A stretch of 31,789 nucleotides of DNA from positions 1 through 31,789 of the forward strand of contig RCNN01000366.1 in the NCBI GenBank assembly GCA_003667245.1. Reading direction: 5' to 3'. The number at the start of each line of letters is the position of its first letter. Within the stretch, counting starts at the first letter, position 1. Source of the DNA: Heterostelium multicystogenum. Lineage: Eukaryota; Evosea; Eumycetozoa; Acytosteliales; Acytosteliaceae. The notes under the pieces are model-generated. The model saw only the letters and a program-made list of their open reading frames with translations, was not told the origin of the DNA and ran no database searches. A program made the translations under genes and the position numbers. Below are positions 22,558 through 31,789 of this stretch, one piece after another.

Positions 22558-23362
22558 ATGTCATCTGTACATCCTGGAGACAAACCCGAAACTGCTTCAA
22601 CCGTTTCTTCAAATATTGAAAAAAAGTATGGATAAAATATATATATTTAATTTTCACTTCTTGATAATAACAATTAATATTTGTTTGGTAGATTTAAAGA
22701 GAACTGGTGATGAATTTGAAAAAGATGCCAAAAAAATAAGAACTGAGGGTGAAGAATTCATCAATGAAGTTAGTAAGACTCTCTCCGAAGCTCCTGCACA
22801 TGCTTTGGAAACTACAAAAGAAGCTTTGGAGTCAACCAAGGAGGCCATTAGCTCTGGTGTTGAATATGTCCAACACAGCTTACAACCAGTCATTGATAAA
22901 AGCAAAGAAATTGGTGAAAACATTCAGAAGAGCGTTTTAGACAGCTTCAATGCCACCGTCAGAAAGACTGAGGAATTCAGAAAGGAGATTGCAGACAAGG
23001 CTGCCAATATGATCGCCACAGCTGAACAAAAGGCATCGGAGATGAGTGAACAGTTGAAGCATAACCTTGAAGGCTACATGGGAGATGCCAAGGAGTCTGC
23101 AAAGAAGGCTGAGAACAAGGCAGAGGAGAAGATGGAAGAACTTAAAGAAGATGCCGCCAAGAAATCAGAAGAGCTCAAGGAAGGTGCACAAGACCTCAAA
23201 AACAAAGCAAGTGAGAAGATGGAAGAGGCAGAGAAGAAGCTCGAAGAAGCCAAAGACGATGTCTCCGAAAAGCTAGAAGAGAAAGCAGAGGAACTGAACG
23301 ATGCTGTTAAAGACAACGGAAAGAAGAAAGGTAGAGGTCGTCCAAAGAAATCCTCAAAATAA
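22558..23362 (+). CDS. Alpha-helical LEA/apolipoprotein-like protein with AT-hook-like basic tail
   Basis: The ATG at 22558-22560 starts MSSVHPGDKPETASTVSS. An intron at 22626-22691 (GTATGG...TAG) follows a short A run. Exon 2 is almost entirely amphipathic, Lys/Glu/Ala-rich helix, with repeats such as SAKKAENKAEEKMEELKEDA and KKSEELKEGAQDLKN, typical of LEA group 3 or apolipoprotein-like proteins. It ends KKKGRGRPKKSSK, which contains the AT-hook core GRGRPKK and would also serve as a nuclear signal. The A7 run before the intron makes exon 1 and exon 2 phases disagree by one base, so the run is probably one too long. The total is about 245 residues. Function is unknown: desiccation/stress protection, lipid-surface binding or chromatin association are all possible. 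Confidence 0.65.
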
Positions 23363-23564
23363 TAATAAAGTAATAAAAGATCAAAGCAACCAATCAAGCA
23401 ACTAATCTTCTACGCATTCAATGAGTTTATTTGTATTGCATCTACAAAAATACCGCCAAAATGAAATGAAATTTTATATTTATTTTTGGACTTTGCAAAT
23501 GAAGTGTAGTAGAACAAACTGGCAACAACAACTATCAATGTAGTTAGATAGTAAAGTGAGCAGT

Positions 23565-26500
23565 ATGATGAGTAATAATATAAGCAATATAACTATGGAT
23601 ACAACAGTGTCCTCACACAACAATACATCGAATAACAGTAGCAATAATATTACAGTTATCAACATCAAGCAGCACAAACAAGATGAGCCTGCAAGTCGAC
23701 GGCACACACTCGATGACCATACTGAAGATGATCTGGCCATGAGTGACAATGAAGACGACGACATTGAGAATAAATTCAATCTGTCACCCCGAACCATGAG
23801 AAAGATAGGCGAGATCACCTTGAAAACCACGACTGTATCAAGCCAACTTCCATGGCTATCAAGATTACAGCACAATGCAAAGAAGAAAGCTGTTCCTGTT
23901 GCAAAGCAGGCTCCATGGTGGAACACTAGACCGTTCCTCAACAACGGATTTCTTTCAAATAATGTCATACAGCTTAATGATAAAACAGCCAAACCTGTAG
24001 GTTAGAACTTTAATCTCGATTGGCCAAATGCAGAACGTTATTAACTAAACTTTTGATTTCTAGTCAATATCAAGCTCACAGTCAAATGTCGGTGGATTGT
24101 CTGCACTTCCTACCTTAGATCAAGAGTATTATTTGTTGGAGGATCTACTGTATGTGTTGATAGGCATCGATGGTAAATACATACATGTCGCACAGAGAAA
24201 GCCGGATAAAGACAACTTGGATTCATTTGAACAGCACTCTTATGTTAGATTTGAGGTTGGCAACTGCGGTGCTGATCCATCAATGTCACATCTAATCAAT
24301 CGAGTTTTGCCACTGGCGAGCTACTACACCTACATATCGGACTTCATTGATACTCGCAATAACTTTGAGTGGGGAATAGTCAACCATTCATTGTGTGAGT
24401 CAATCTCACAACTTATCAAGGACTATCACATTCTTATTGCACAAATGGAAACACAACTTAGATCTCGACAACTATCACTACAGGTAAGTAGACCCAATAG
24501 ACTAGGACAGATACGATGCTGCAGTTGCTAACATCTGTTTGCGTTCATCCAACAGAGACTTTGGTTCTACATTCAGCCTACAATGAAAGTGTTCGAAAGA
24601 CTCTTTATCATATGCCAGGAATGCACCAAACATAATCTGCACGGAGCTCAAATACTCAATCTTTTACTGAACAACATGGCAACCTATGGAAGGCAAGTTA
24701 CGTCGCTTACGCATTCTCCTTTTTCTTCTAACATTAGTACTATTATAGCGATCCTAAGACCAATGATTTCTATAAATTTCTCATTCAAAAGACAAGCAAA
24801 CCATTCTTGGTGATGTTGGAATCCTGGATCTATAGAGGTGTTGTCAATGACCCACATTGCGAATTCATGATTGAGGAGAATATCGATTTGGTAAAGGAGA
24901 ATATCAACAGAGACTACAATGACTCTTACTGGGACTTGAGATACACCCTACAGGAGAAGCAGATTCCCAAGTTTTTGGAAAAAGAAAAGAACAAGATACT
25001 TTTGACTGGAAAGTATTTGAATGTCATCAGAGAGTGTGGACACTCCATAGAGTTTGTTGATGACAAACGAATTACAACTGATGATGATGATGAGGAGGAG
25101 AACGATAGCAATGGAGATGTAGAGGAGCAGAGAAAATCAACAACTCTGCAGTACTCTGCAAATGAGAAGCATTATTTGGAGAGAATAGAACGTGCCTACG
25201 ACTTTGCTTCATCCAAGTTGCTGACCCTTATGAACGAAAGACAGCTCATGGAGAGACTGAAATCGCTAAAATATTACTTCTTACTCAGCAAAGGTGATTT
25301 CTTTTCACACTTTATGGAGATTACAGCAGAGGAGTTAGCAAAACCTCTCTCTGAAATTTCGATTGTAAAGATGAATTCACTGCTTCAACTCTCACTTCGA
25401 ACCTCGTCCATTGAAAACGATTCATTCAAAGACGATCTAGAGTGTGAGTTCCAATCAATGACGCTTCATCAGCAGTTGCTCAGAATCATTCATATAGATG
25501 ATCGTAACATCATTGACCAAAAGAATCTGGAAAAAACTGCAGAAGGGTGACAAGAAGCAACAGGATAGCAATACAACTATGTTTGAGAATGAAAGACCAA
25601 AAGAAAAAGAACTCAGAGGTATTGATTCACTGGCGTTCAACTATAAGGTAATATGGCCGCTCTCATTGGTTATCAACAGAAAATCACTGGTAAAATATCA
25701 GATTATATTTAGACATCTCTTCCTCTGTAAATATGTTGAGAATCTTCTGTGTAACACATGGAATCTCCACCAGGAGTCGAGAAGAATCCTCAAAGATAAA
25801 CCATTAAACGCTGCATTGATGTCATTCTCTCATTTCCCAAGGCATAGAATGATCCATTTCCTTCAAAAATCTCGAGTACTATATGATGCTAGAAGTTATC
25901 GAACCAAACTGGATAAAGATGAAGCAAGCAATGAAAAATGTAAGTCACTATGAATAAGTAATTCATTCTTTCATTGATTACTAACATGTATTGTTAAGTC
26001 AAAAACAGTGGATGAAGTTATCAAGGTGCATGATGACTTTTTAGAGACATGTCTGACTGAGTGTATGTTGACAGATACCAAGTTGGTAACAATATTGATG
26101 AAATTCATGTCGTTGTGTGTTATTTTTTGTGATTTCAATGCCAAGCTGGCCACAGAAGGACCTTTTGAAGTCAACGAAGTAAAGAAAACCGTACAGCATC
26201 TTGAGCACCAATTCCATAAGATTCTTAAAGTGCTGATTGATACTTTAAAGCAATTCTCAACCACAGAATCCAACAGACACATGATCCATCTCATTAGAAG
26301 ACTCGACTACAACGGCTATTACTCCTCCTATTTTGACCAGCAACACCAAATTCAAATACAACAACAACTCCAGCAACAAAAACTGGAACAACAGAGAAAA
26401 GCGGCTGAACTTCAACAATCAATGAACAATAGCACCTTAAATAGTACCAAAGCATCTACAAGCTTTGATCAAAGTGGAACTGTAAGAAGACCATCAACAA

Positions 26501-26760
26501 CAACACAACAAACACAAACTCAACAGACACAAAACAATAATGTAAATAACTTATCATATAATTCCGGTATCTCTAAATCTGGACAAAATATCAACACCAA
26601 CGCTCCTACAGTTTCTCCAAGTCTAAATACAACCACGACGACCACAACTACATCTACAACAACTCCAACCAAAGCTTCACAACAACAAAATCTACAAAAC
26701 AACAAAACAGTCTTTGATTTTCAACAAAGATTAAATGATATACGAAATTCAAAGAAATAA
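23565..26760 (+). CDS. spc97: Gamma-tubulin complex component 2 (GCP2/Spc97 homolog)
   Basis: GCP2 pairs with GCP3 and gamma-tubulin in the gamma-tubulin small complex that nucleates microtubules at the centrosome. The N-terminus (ATG at 23565) is Asn/Ser-rich. Family landmarks follow: [20 protein letters not shown] (grip1 start), [44 protein letters not shown] and [13 protein letters not shown] (grip2), then [12 protein letters not shown] near the end of the conserved part. A Gln-rich and poly-Thr tail runs to the stop at 26758-26760. Introns are at 23997-24063, 24484-24555, 24693-24748 (a GC..AG intron) and 25940-25998. Two one-base excesses break the frame, A6 at 25531-25536 and A5 at 25865-25869. 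It is convergent with the next gene, 133 bp away. Confidence 0.9.
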
Positions 26761-26893
26761 ATAAATAGGAATGGAACCATCATAACAATCCATTGGTGAA
26801 TATATTCTATTAAATTTAATAGTATTAATTATTGGGTGTAAAGTACAATTAAGAAATAGAATATATTAGTATTTATTTGGTATTATTGATCAT

Positions 26894-27742
26894 TTAGAGA
26901 AGCATGGCAATTGCAACGACAATGACGGCAAAGACACTTGAGATGGCGATTGAGGAGGCGCTATTTGAATAGGAGTCACAGGAGTAAAGATTACGATGGA
27001 GATCGGTGGTTCCGCATGCATCATTCATACCAATGCATTGCTTTTCGGTGATTTGATAGATTGGTTCGGATTTGGCGGATGGGTTGTCCAATGGGAAGTT
27101 GTAGCTGCAGAGGAAAGCGGCATATTGTTGTTGGCAGTTGGTGTCATTATTAGCAAAGACAGCTGGGTTACGGAGATTGGCGGTGTAGGTGGCTTGGACA
27201 GCATCATCGATGGTGGTTGGTGTTTGACCGACTGGAATGGAAACAACCTTTTCGTTGACCCACTTACCGCAGAAGTTCAAGTCTTCAGCAAGGACAGCTT
27301 GACGTGTTTCGACTGGAGTATCGCAAGTGTCTGCAATCTTGATTGTTGAACAAGAGAACCAGTTGGAGGATGAAAAAACTTGAAGTGTGCACTTATCGCA
27401 AGTGATATCTGGCATCATGACATTGACCTTGAAAGTACCAACGGCATTTGGATTGACAGCTTGACCATCTTGGTTGACAGTTTGAGTGAAAGCAGTTCCA
27501 CCTTTTGGATCGATGGAGATGGTCAATGGACCAGTTCCGTCACCAGCAATAACCTTCCAGGTCAAAGTGGCCAATTTATTCTTGCAGTAGGTGGCTACTG
27601 GAGCAGTAGCAGCTTGACCACCACCGCATGGAGAAGTCTTTGATGGATTGGTATTCCATGAAACTGGATTGGTCAAGACTGCATGTGAAGAAACCAATGA
27701 TACTGTCATAAGACAGACCAAAGCTAATGCTAAAATTCTCAT
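26894..27742 (-). CDS. Secreted LPMO-like protein with Cys-rich domain and GPI-anchor-like C-terminus
   Basis: The protein has 282 residues in an intact frame. MRILALALVCLMTVSLVSS is a signal peptide whose cleavage would expose an N-terminal His (HAVLTNPVSW), as in lytic polysaccharide monooxygenases, where that His binds copper. Further LPMO-like features are the early SPCGGG, TWKVIAGDGTGPLTISID and the late CDKCTLQVFSSSNWFSCSTI. The usual second His of the copper brace is not seen where expected, so oxidation activity is uncertain. A second region (NFCGKW..., CQQQYAAFLCSYNFP, QCIGMNDAC, YSCDSY) recalls a frizzled-type Cys-rich domain. The C-terminal SSIAISSVFAVIVVAIAMLL fits a GPI signal or membrane anchor. 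I chose the ATG at 27740-27742 because the upstream extension has no ATG and the signal peptide starts here. Confidence 0.6.
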   Translation of the reverse strand: MRILALALVCLMTVSLVSSHAVLTNPVSWNTNPSKTSPCGGGQAATAPVATYCKNKLATLTWKVIAGDGTGPLTISIDPKGGTAFTQTVNQDGQAVNPNAVGTFKVNVMMPDITCDKCTLQVFSSSNWFSCSTIKIADTCDTPVETRQAVLAEDLNFCGKWVNEKVVSIPVGQTPTTIDDAVQATYTANLRNPAVFANNDTNCQQQYAAFLCSYNFPLDNPSAKSEPIYQITEKQCIGMNDACGTTDLHRNLYSCDSYSNSASSIAISSVFAVIVVAIAMLL

Positions 27743-28376
27743 TCTCTTTACTTTGATTTTACTACTACTACTTTTATGATACAAATGAAATAAATTATAA
27801 TGACAAGTAATTGTATAAATATAAATCTATACAGATAATAATTATTAGATATACAGATACGGCGGACAACAACTGTCTGATAAATGTGTTAATTGTTGAT
27901 GATTGATGTGGTTGCGGGTGAATACAATTTTGGGAAGAAAAAAACGTTTAAAAATTGAATTTAAATAAAAAAATAAAACCCAATTTCCATCTCATCATCT
28001 GGAATGGGGAGTTTTTTAGTTTTTTTTCACAAATCAGCTCCATCAAATTTCTTTTTAAACGATCATCTTTCATTCAAACATCTAAGAGGGGTATGAAACT
28101 CTTACAAAATATCAGCTTTTTTGAATAAAATCAATCAAAAATAGAATTGTTGTTGTTATCATCATACCAAATGGATATTCGAAAAGCCTTGTGTGTCGGA
28201 GTCATTTCAAAACATCGTTTCGCTTTGATTTTTATATAAAAAATTAATTTGATTCTTAGTAACCCTTCCAAGTTTGTATCTTTTATTAATTAATTAGATA
28301 TGCAATTGTTAACTTAAATTAAATTGGATATTTTGTTCAAAATTGATGTTCAAATTCTGGTATACATTTCTAAAAT
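27743..28376. other. Intergenic spacer, nothing recognised
   Basis: This is the upstream region of the LPMO-like gene and the 3' flank of the Lys-rich gene, both on the minus strand. It is AT-rich with T and A runs (for example near 28018-28029). I saw no ORF of protein-like character and no RNA gene. Confidence 0.5.
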
Positions 28377-29289
28377 TTATTGATCAATTGCAATGTTTGT
28401 TATCTCTTGGTTGGGCTGAGTTGTCACAGGTAGTTGGTGTTCGACTGGTGATTGTTGCTGTTGTTCTTGTTGTTTTGGTTGTCTGGGTTGGAATTGGATG
28501 GTGTCTGCTGTTCTGACGTATAACTTAGGATTAATTTCCAACTTAAAAAGAATATGTTAATAACCAATAATAGTTTGTTTTAATTTCGTTGACTTACAAA
28601 TGAATCGAAGTTCTTATTTAAAATCTTTTCCAACTTTTCTTGTTGGAGCCTTAAGACTTTAGCACGAACTTCATCAAGTGGAGCTGCGGTTCCAGTTGGA
28701 TACGATGCCAAAACTTTGTTGATAGACTTTTTCCAACCAAAGTTGTCGAATCTTATGCATTTATCTAAATCGTGAGCGTGTTTTTTATGATACTTCCTTT
28801 GCTTCTTTTGTAATTTCTTTTGGGCCTTGGCAACAGCTTTATCATCTACCTGAGCTCCCTGGGTTTCGGTTGACAAGGAAATCTTTTCAGCATCGCTTAT
28901 TGATTTATTATCTTTCTGTATGTCTTTGTGTGTTTGTCGATCTGCCTTTCTTACAATGCGATCATTCTTTTTCTCTGCTTTGTCAAGAGCTTTTTCGACT
29001 TTCTTAAGGATCTTTTGCTCAATTTTCTCATTCTTCTTATTCAGTTTTACGTTCTTTCTCCAAGATTCTTTCATTCTTCTTTTCCTCACGCTTCTCCTTT
29101 CTTTCAAACATAGTCTACCAATTTTTCAATGGTGTTGGGATCAAGGTATATTTCCTTTTCTTGGGCGTTCTTTACTACAGTAGTAACCGAATTTACAATA
29201 TTACTCAAAGTACTGTTATCTGCACTTTTCTCGACATTGTTATTTGATTGGTTTTGGTTAATCTGATCAATTTTGTTTGTTGGTGACAT
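28377..29289 (-). CDS. Lys-rich coiled-coil protein of unknown function (two frameshifts)
   Basis: It starts MSPTNKIDQINQNQSNNN at the ATG 29287-29289. After an Asn/Ser-rich head comes IYLDPNTIEKLVDYV, then a long highly charged Lys/Glu helix (ERKEKREEKKNERILEKE, then NKKNEKIEQKILKKVEKALD). A Gln/Lys stretch and CIRFDNFGWKKSINKVLASY follow, then EVRAKVLRLQQEKLEKILN. An intron at 28542-28597 joins NFDSF to LEINPKLYV. A Gln/Pro-rich tail ends NIAIDQ at the stop 28377-28379, about 280 residues in all. Two runs are one base too long: AAA at 29106-29108 and TTTT at 29045-29048 on the plus strand. The composition suggests an RNA-, nucleolus- or cytoskeleton-associated protein, but I recognise no family. 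Confidence 0.65.
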
Positions 29290-30272
29290 TATTTCTTTGT
29301 ATAAAGCTTTGGTTTAATTAATTTATATATATATTTTATATTACAATTTTAATTTATTTATAAATATTCAAAACTATTTATACAATTAGGTTAAATGAAA
29401 AGGGTATGATTTGTAACCCCTACTTCCAAACTTTCTTCTTCAATTTTAAAAGATTTAATGATTGTAAAATGGATGTGGTCTGAATGTTGGTATTAACAAA
29501 ATAAGTCGAACTTCACATTTTTGTAATTTTAATAGAGTAACTTCATTTGAATTGTAACTTAAGTTATTTGAAGAGTGGGAATCTTTATTTCTCGAGCAAA
29601 TAAGAACTTTCAAGCACATAGGGAGAGATATCGGAGTAATTGAGTTTGATAATTTTAATATTGTTCCTATTTTCGGACACAGGGGCTTCTAACTCTATCT
29701 TGGTAACTTAAGAGGGAATAGTCTAAAACTACTTGTAAGTGAAATTAAAAGTAATACATACATCGAATCTCTTTATTTCAAGCTTTAATCCTGAGTTAGT
29801 TTAACAAAATATTTCAAATAGGGTTTAGTTCAGTACAAGAACAAATATCTATTTAATCAATTTTCAAAAACTCTTACACTTATGAGACTTTATCCAATAT
29901 GGTTAAAATAAATAAATTGTTACCCTGTTTCAATGGTTTAGTTGAAGAACTCTTAGAGTTAAAGATAAAACTCCTCATCTACCTATTGTTATTAATAACT
30001 CTTTACAATGTACAATAAGCTTGGACACTGAGAAATCAAATAGATCAATCAAAATTTTGAAAACAAACAATCTCAAATAATAATAATAATGATTGGATAA
30101 TTGGAATAAATTTGATTGTGAGTGTATTAATAGCACAGTGGTTGGGCTTCTTGAATACCATCTTTACAGTTAACAAAAGCTATTATTTATTTAGTACATT
30201 GTAGTGTTGTTTTTGCTGTGATTGTAGGGAGTTGGTGCGAGTATTGTTTTTCTTTCACCTTTTGCTGCTAAT
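29290..30272. other. Intergenic region, nothing recognised
   Basis: 983 bp of AT-rich DNA upstream of the Lys-rich gene and downstream of OSTC. It contains only short open frames and a small TAA/AAT repeat around 30077-30090. No tRNA cloverleaf or other RNA was recognised by eye. Confidence 0.5.
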
Positions 30273-30702
30273 TTAGAAATAACCATAACCTGGGATCTTC
30301 ATTCGAAGGAAAACAATGGCAATGTTGTAGGTAGCGACGACCAATACCAAACCCAAGATGAAAAGATAGTTGTTGTTTTCTTCTTGTTCATATCTAAAAT
30401 GATGAAGCCAAGTGCACCTAGTGCGAAGATGGTACCTGCAGAGAGACCTTCTATGATATATTGACCATTGATACGGTACATTTGGAATACTTGTGGCTTG
30501 CTGTTACCTCTCTCATCTTGGACGTATCCAATGGAGGGTGGCTCCACAATCAAGTCGTAGATGATACCAGAGCTCACCAAGAAATATGTGAAAAAGATGA
30601 AAGTGAAAACAATCATTGGGATGGAGCCTCAATGTTGGGTGTTTTCAATCTCATCTTTGGCACTCTAATAAAGTGAAAGGGTAGCTCTAATAATGCTGAC
30701 AT
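30273..30702 (-). CDS. ostc: Oligosaccharyltransferase complex subunit OSTC (DC2) homolog, two frameshifts
   Basis: OSTC is a small ER membrane subunit of the STT3A-type oligosaccharyltransferase that docks the enzyme on the Sec61 translocon for co-translational N-glycosylation. The ATG is at 30700-30702 (MSALLELPFHFIRVPKMRLK). The first membrane segment follows (MIVFTFIFFTYFLVSSGIIY), then the signature DLIVEPPSIGYV, YRINGQYIIEGL, and a second membrane segment (FALGALGFIILDMN). A third membrane segment (YLFILGLVLVVATYNIAIVF) ends LRMKIPGYGYF at the stop 30273-30275. This follows human OSTC closely (GGIIYDVIVEPPS, YRVNGQYIMEGL, FIILD, RMKLPGY). The C run at 30618-30620 and the A run complementary to 30376-30379 are each one base short. 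The gene is intronless and encodes about 142 residues, near the human length of 149. Confidence 0.9.
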
Positions 30703-31789
30703 CTTCTATATCTACTATTATTAGTATTCTATATAAATAAACAACAATAAAGTTTGAAAAAAAGGTTTATTTTTTTTCATTGATCATTTGACCTTTGGGG
30801 TTTTTTTGATTGACTTTTTTGGGGTTCATCATCATGGTGGAACTTCTCATTCATTAATTTCACTTTGATCAAATACAAAAAAAAACAACAAAACAAAAAA
30901 CAAACTTTTCTATACATTCATATATTTTGTTTTGGAAACTACTCAACAAAAGGGTATAGTAGGAATGTTGAACTTTAAATTCTCTACCTATTTAAGGCAT
31001 GATAAGTGATACAAATAATTGAAGTTTGAGTTATTTTTATTTATTAGGTGGTCTCAGTAGGGGCGAGTTTACTTTCAAAATTGATTACTTTTTGAAAGTA
31101 TAATTTCTCTCACATATACTACTCTACTCAAGCTGTATGTGAATTAAAAAATGTAACTGTTCTTGTTTGCTTATGGTATAAGAGCAGTGTAATTTCAACA
31201 GAGTTCCTATTAATAAACTAGCTGAGTATTACCTTATTACATCATAATACAATATCCAAGAAACAGCCCTTACTTTGTGAAAAATAAAACAGGTTCAATT
31301 GAGCAGTAGGTTAAACTTTGGTCAAACAATTCAAACCAATTTCGCCAAACAATGTTTTAATTGTGGTCTAAATAGCAATCAACAAATGGAAGGTGAAACT
31401 CTGAGTTTTGGCGAGATTGTTGTTGAGTGATATAACTCAAGCACTAGATATATATTCAAATGATATACTAATTTAAAAAAGGTTTAAACCACATAATTAT
31501 ATTATCTTTCAATTTATTTATTACTGTTGTCATGGTTCAATAAATTAAAAGTTCGCTGCGATTTCTTTTCTTTTGCAAAAAATACAAAAAAAACACTATT
31601 TAAAAATTTAAATCCTGGGTGGGTTGTATATCAATTCATGAAGGGTTATTAATTTATTGTTTTCTCTTAAAAAAAATATTAACAAAATTATTATTCTAAT
31701 AAAGAATATTAGTATTACTAATATCTAATAAGTGTTGAGTATTGCTGTGATTCACACTACTACTAAAGTACTAGGCTAGTCATTAGTTT
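30703..31789. other. Intergenic region upstream of OSTC
   Basis: About 1.1 kb of AT-rich DNA. Near the gene, 30785-30835 holds two TTTTGGGG-type motifs on the plus strand. An 11-bp inverted repeat (TACTTTCAAAA at 31070-31080 and TTTTGAAAGTA at 31090-31100) lies farther out. No gene was recognised up to the window edge. Confidence 0.5.
31070..31100. repeat. 11-bp perfect inverted repeat, 9-nt spacer
   Basis: TACTTTCAAAA and TTTTGAAAGTA are reverse complements and could form a hairpin or a dimeric protein-binding dyad. No T-run terminator or promoter element makes its role clear, and it could be chance in AT-rich DNA. Confidence 0.4.

Noticed and set aside
23074..23397. A 107-codon Ser/Phe-rich frame antisense to the LEA-like gene.
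   Set aside because: It is the mirror of Lys/Glu-rich codons and not a real membrane protein.
1..31789. CRISPR arrays, rRNA operons, tRNA genes, transposase or viral genes.
   Set aside because: None were recognised on either strand by reading. A covariance-model tRNA scan could not be run here and might still find something in the spacers.

Overview
The window is nuclear DNA of a social amoeba (dictyostelid). The evidence is the AT-rich intergenic DNA, short GT..AG introns of about 50-150 nt, Asn/Gln/Thr homopolymer tracts, a spore-coat-like Cys-rich protein, an IPT/TIG glycoprotein pair, and recognisable eukaryotic housekeeping genes (dynactin p27, mitochondrial uL15, gamma-tubulin complex GCP2, oligosaccharyltransferase OSTC). 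Coding DNA is less AT-extreme than I would expect of D. discoideum, so another dictyostelid species is likely. I cannot name it.

Layout: dctn6-like (+, 25-692); a small Gly/Arg-rich protein with an MPLKIP-type C-terminal motif (-, 770-1167); mrpl15 (-, 1515-2569); a Cys-rich spore-coat-like secreted protein (+, about 3360-4642); a B-box zinc-finger protein (+, 4991-6062); two tandem copies of a very large gene (-, 6097-13360 and 13879-21199); a helical LEA-like protein with an AT-hook tail (+, 22558-23362); GCP2/spc97 (+, 23565-26760); a secreted LPMO-like GPI-anchor candidate (-, 26894-27742); a Lys-rich coiled-coil protein (-, 28377-29289); and OSTC (-, 30273-30702). The remaining stretches are AT-rich spacers, one of which holds a perfect 16-bp hairpin just downstream of a TATA-like element.

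The centrepiece is the tandem pair. Each copy encodes about 2,280 residues: a signal peptide, roughly seven or eight IPT/TIG (Ig-like) repeats, a complete DNase II domain with both HxK motifs and the intervening catalytic His, an unrecognised segment of about 600 residues, and about five more TIG repeats. There is no C-terminal membrane anchor. This looks like a secreted or phagosomal acid nuclease carried on Ig-like arms, an architecture I do not know as described. The two copies share the same eight-exon layout, but their identity is patchy. The 3' third, introns included, is almost identical while the N-termini are strongly diverged, which points to gene conversion or recent partial homogenisation.

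Almost every gene contains one or more single-base frameshifts at homopolymer runs. Unrelated single-copy essential genes share the problem, and the two tandem copies carry different shifts at the same sites. I therefore read these as consensus sequencing errors, not gene decay. CDS spans are given from first to last codon across introns and frameshifts.
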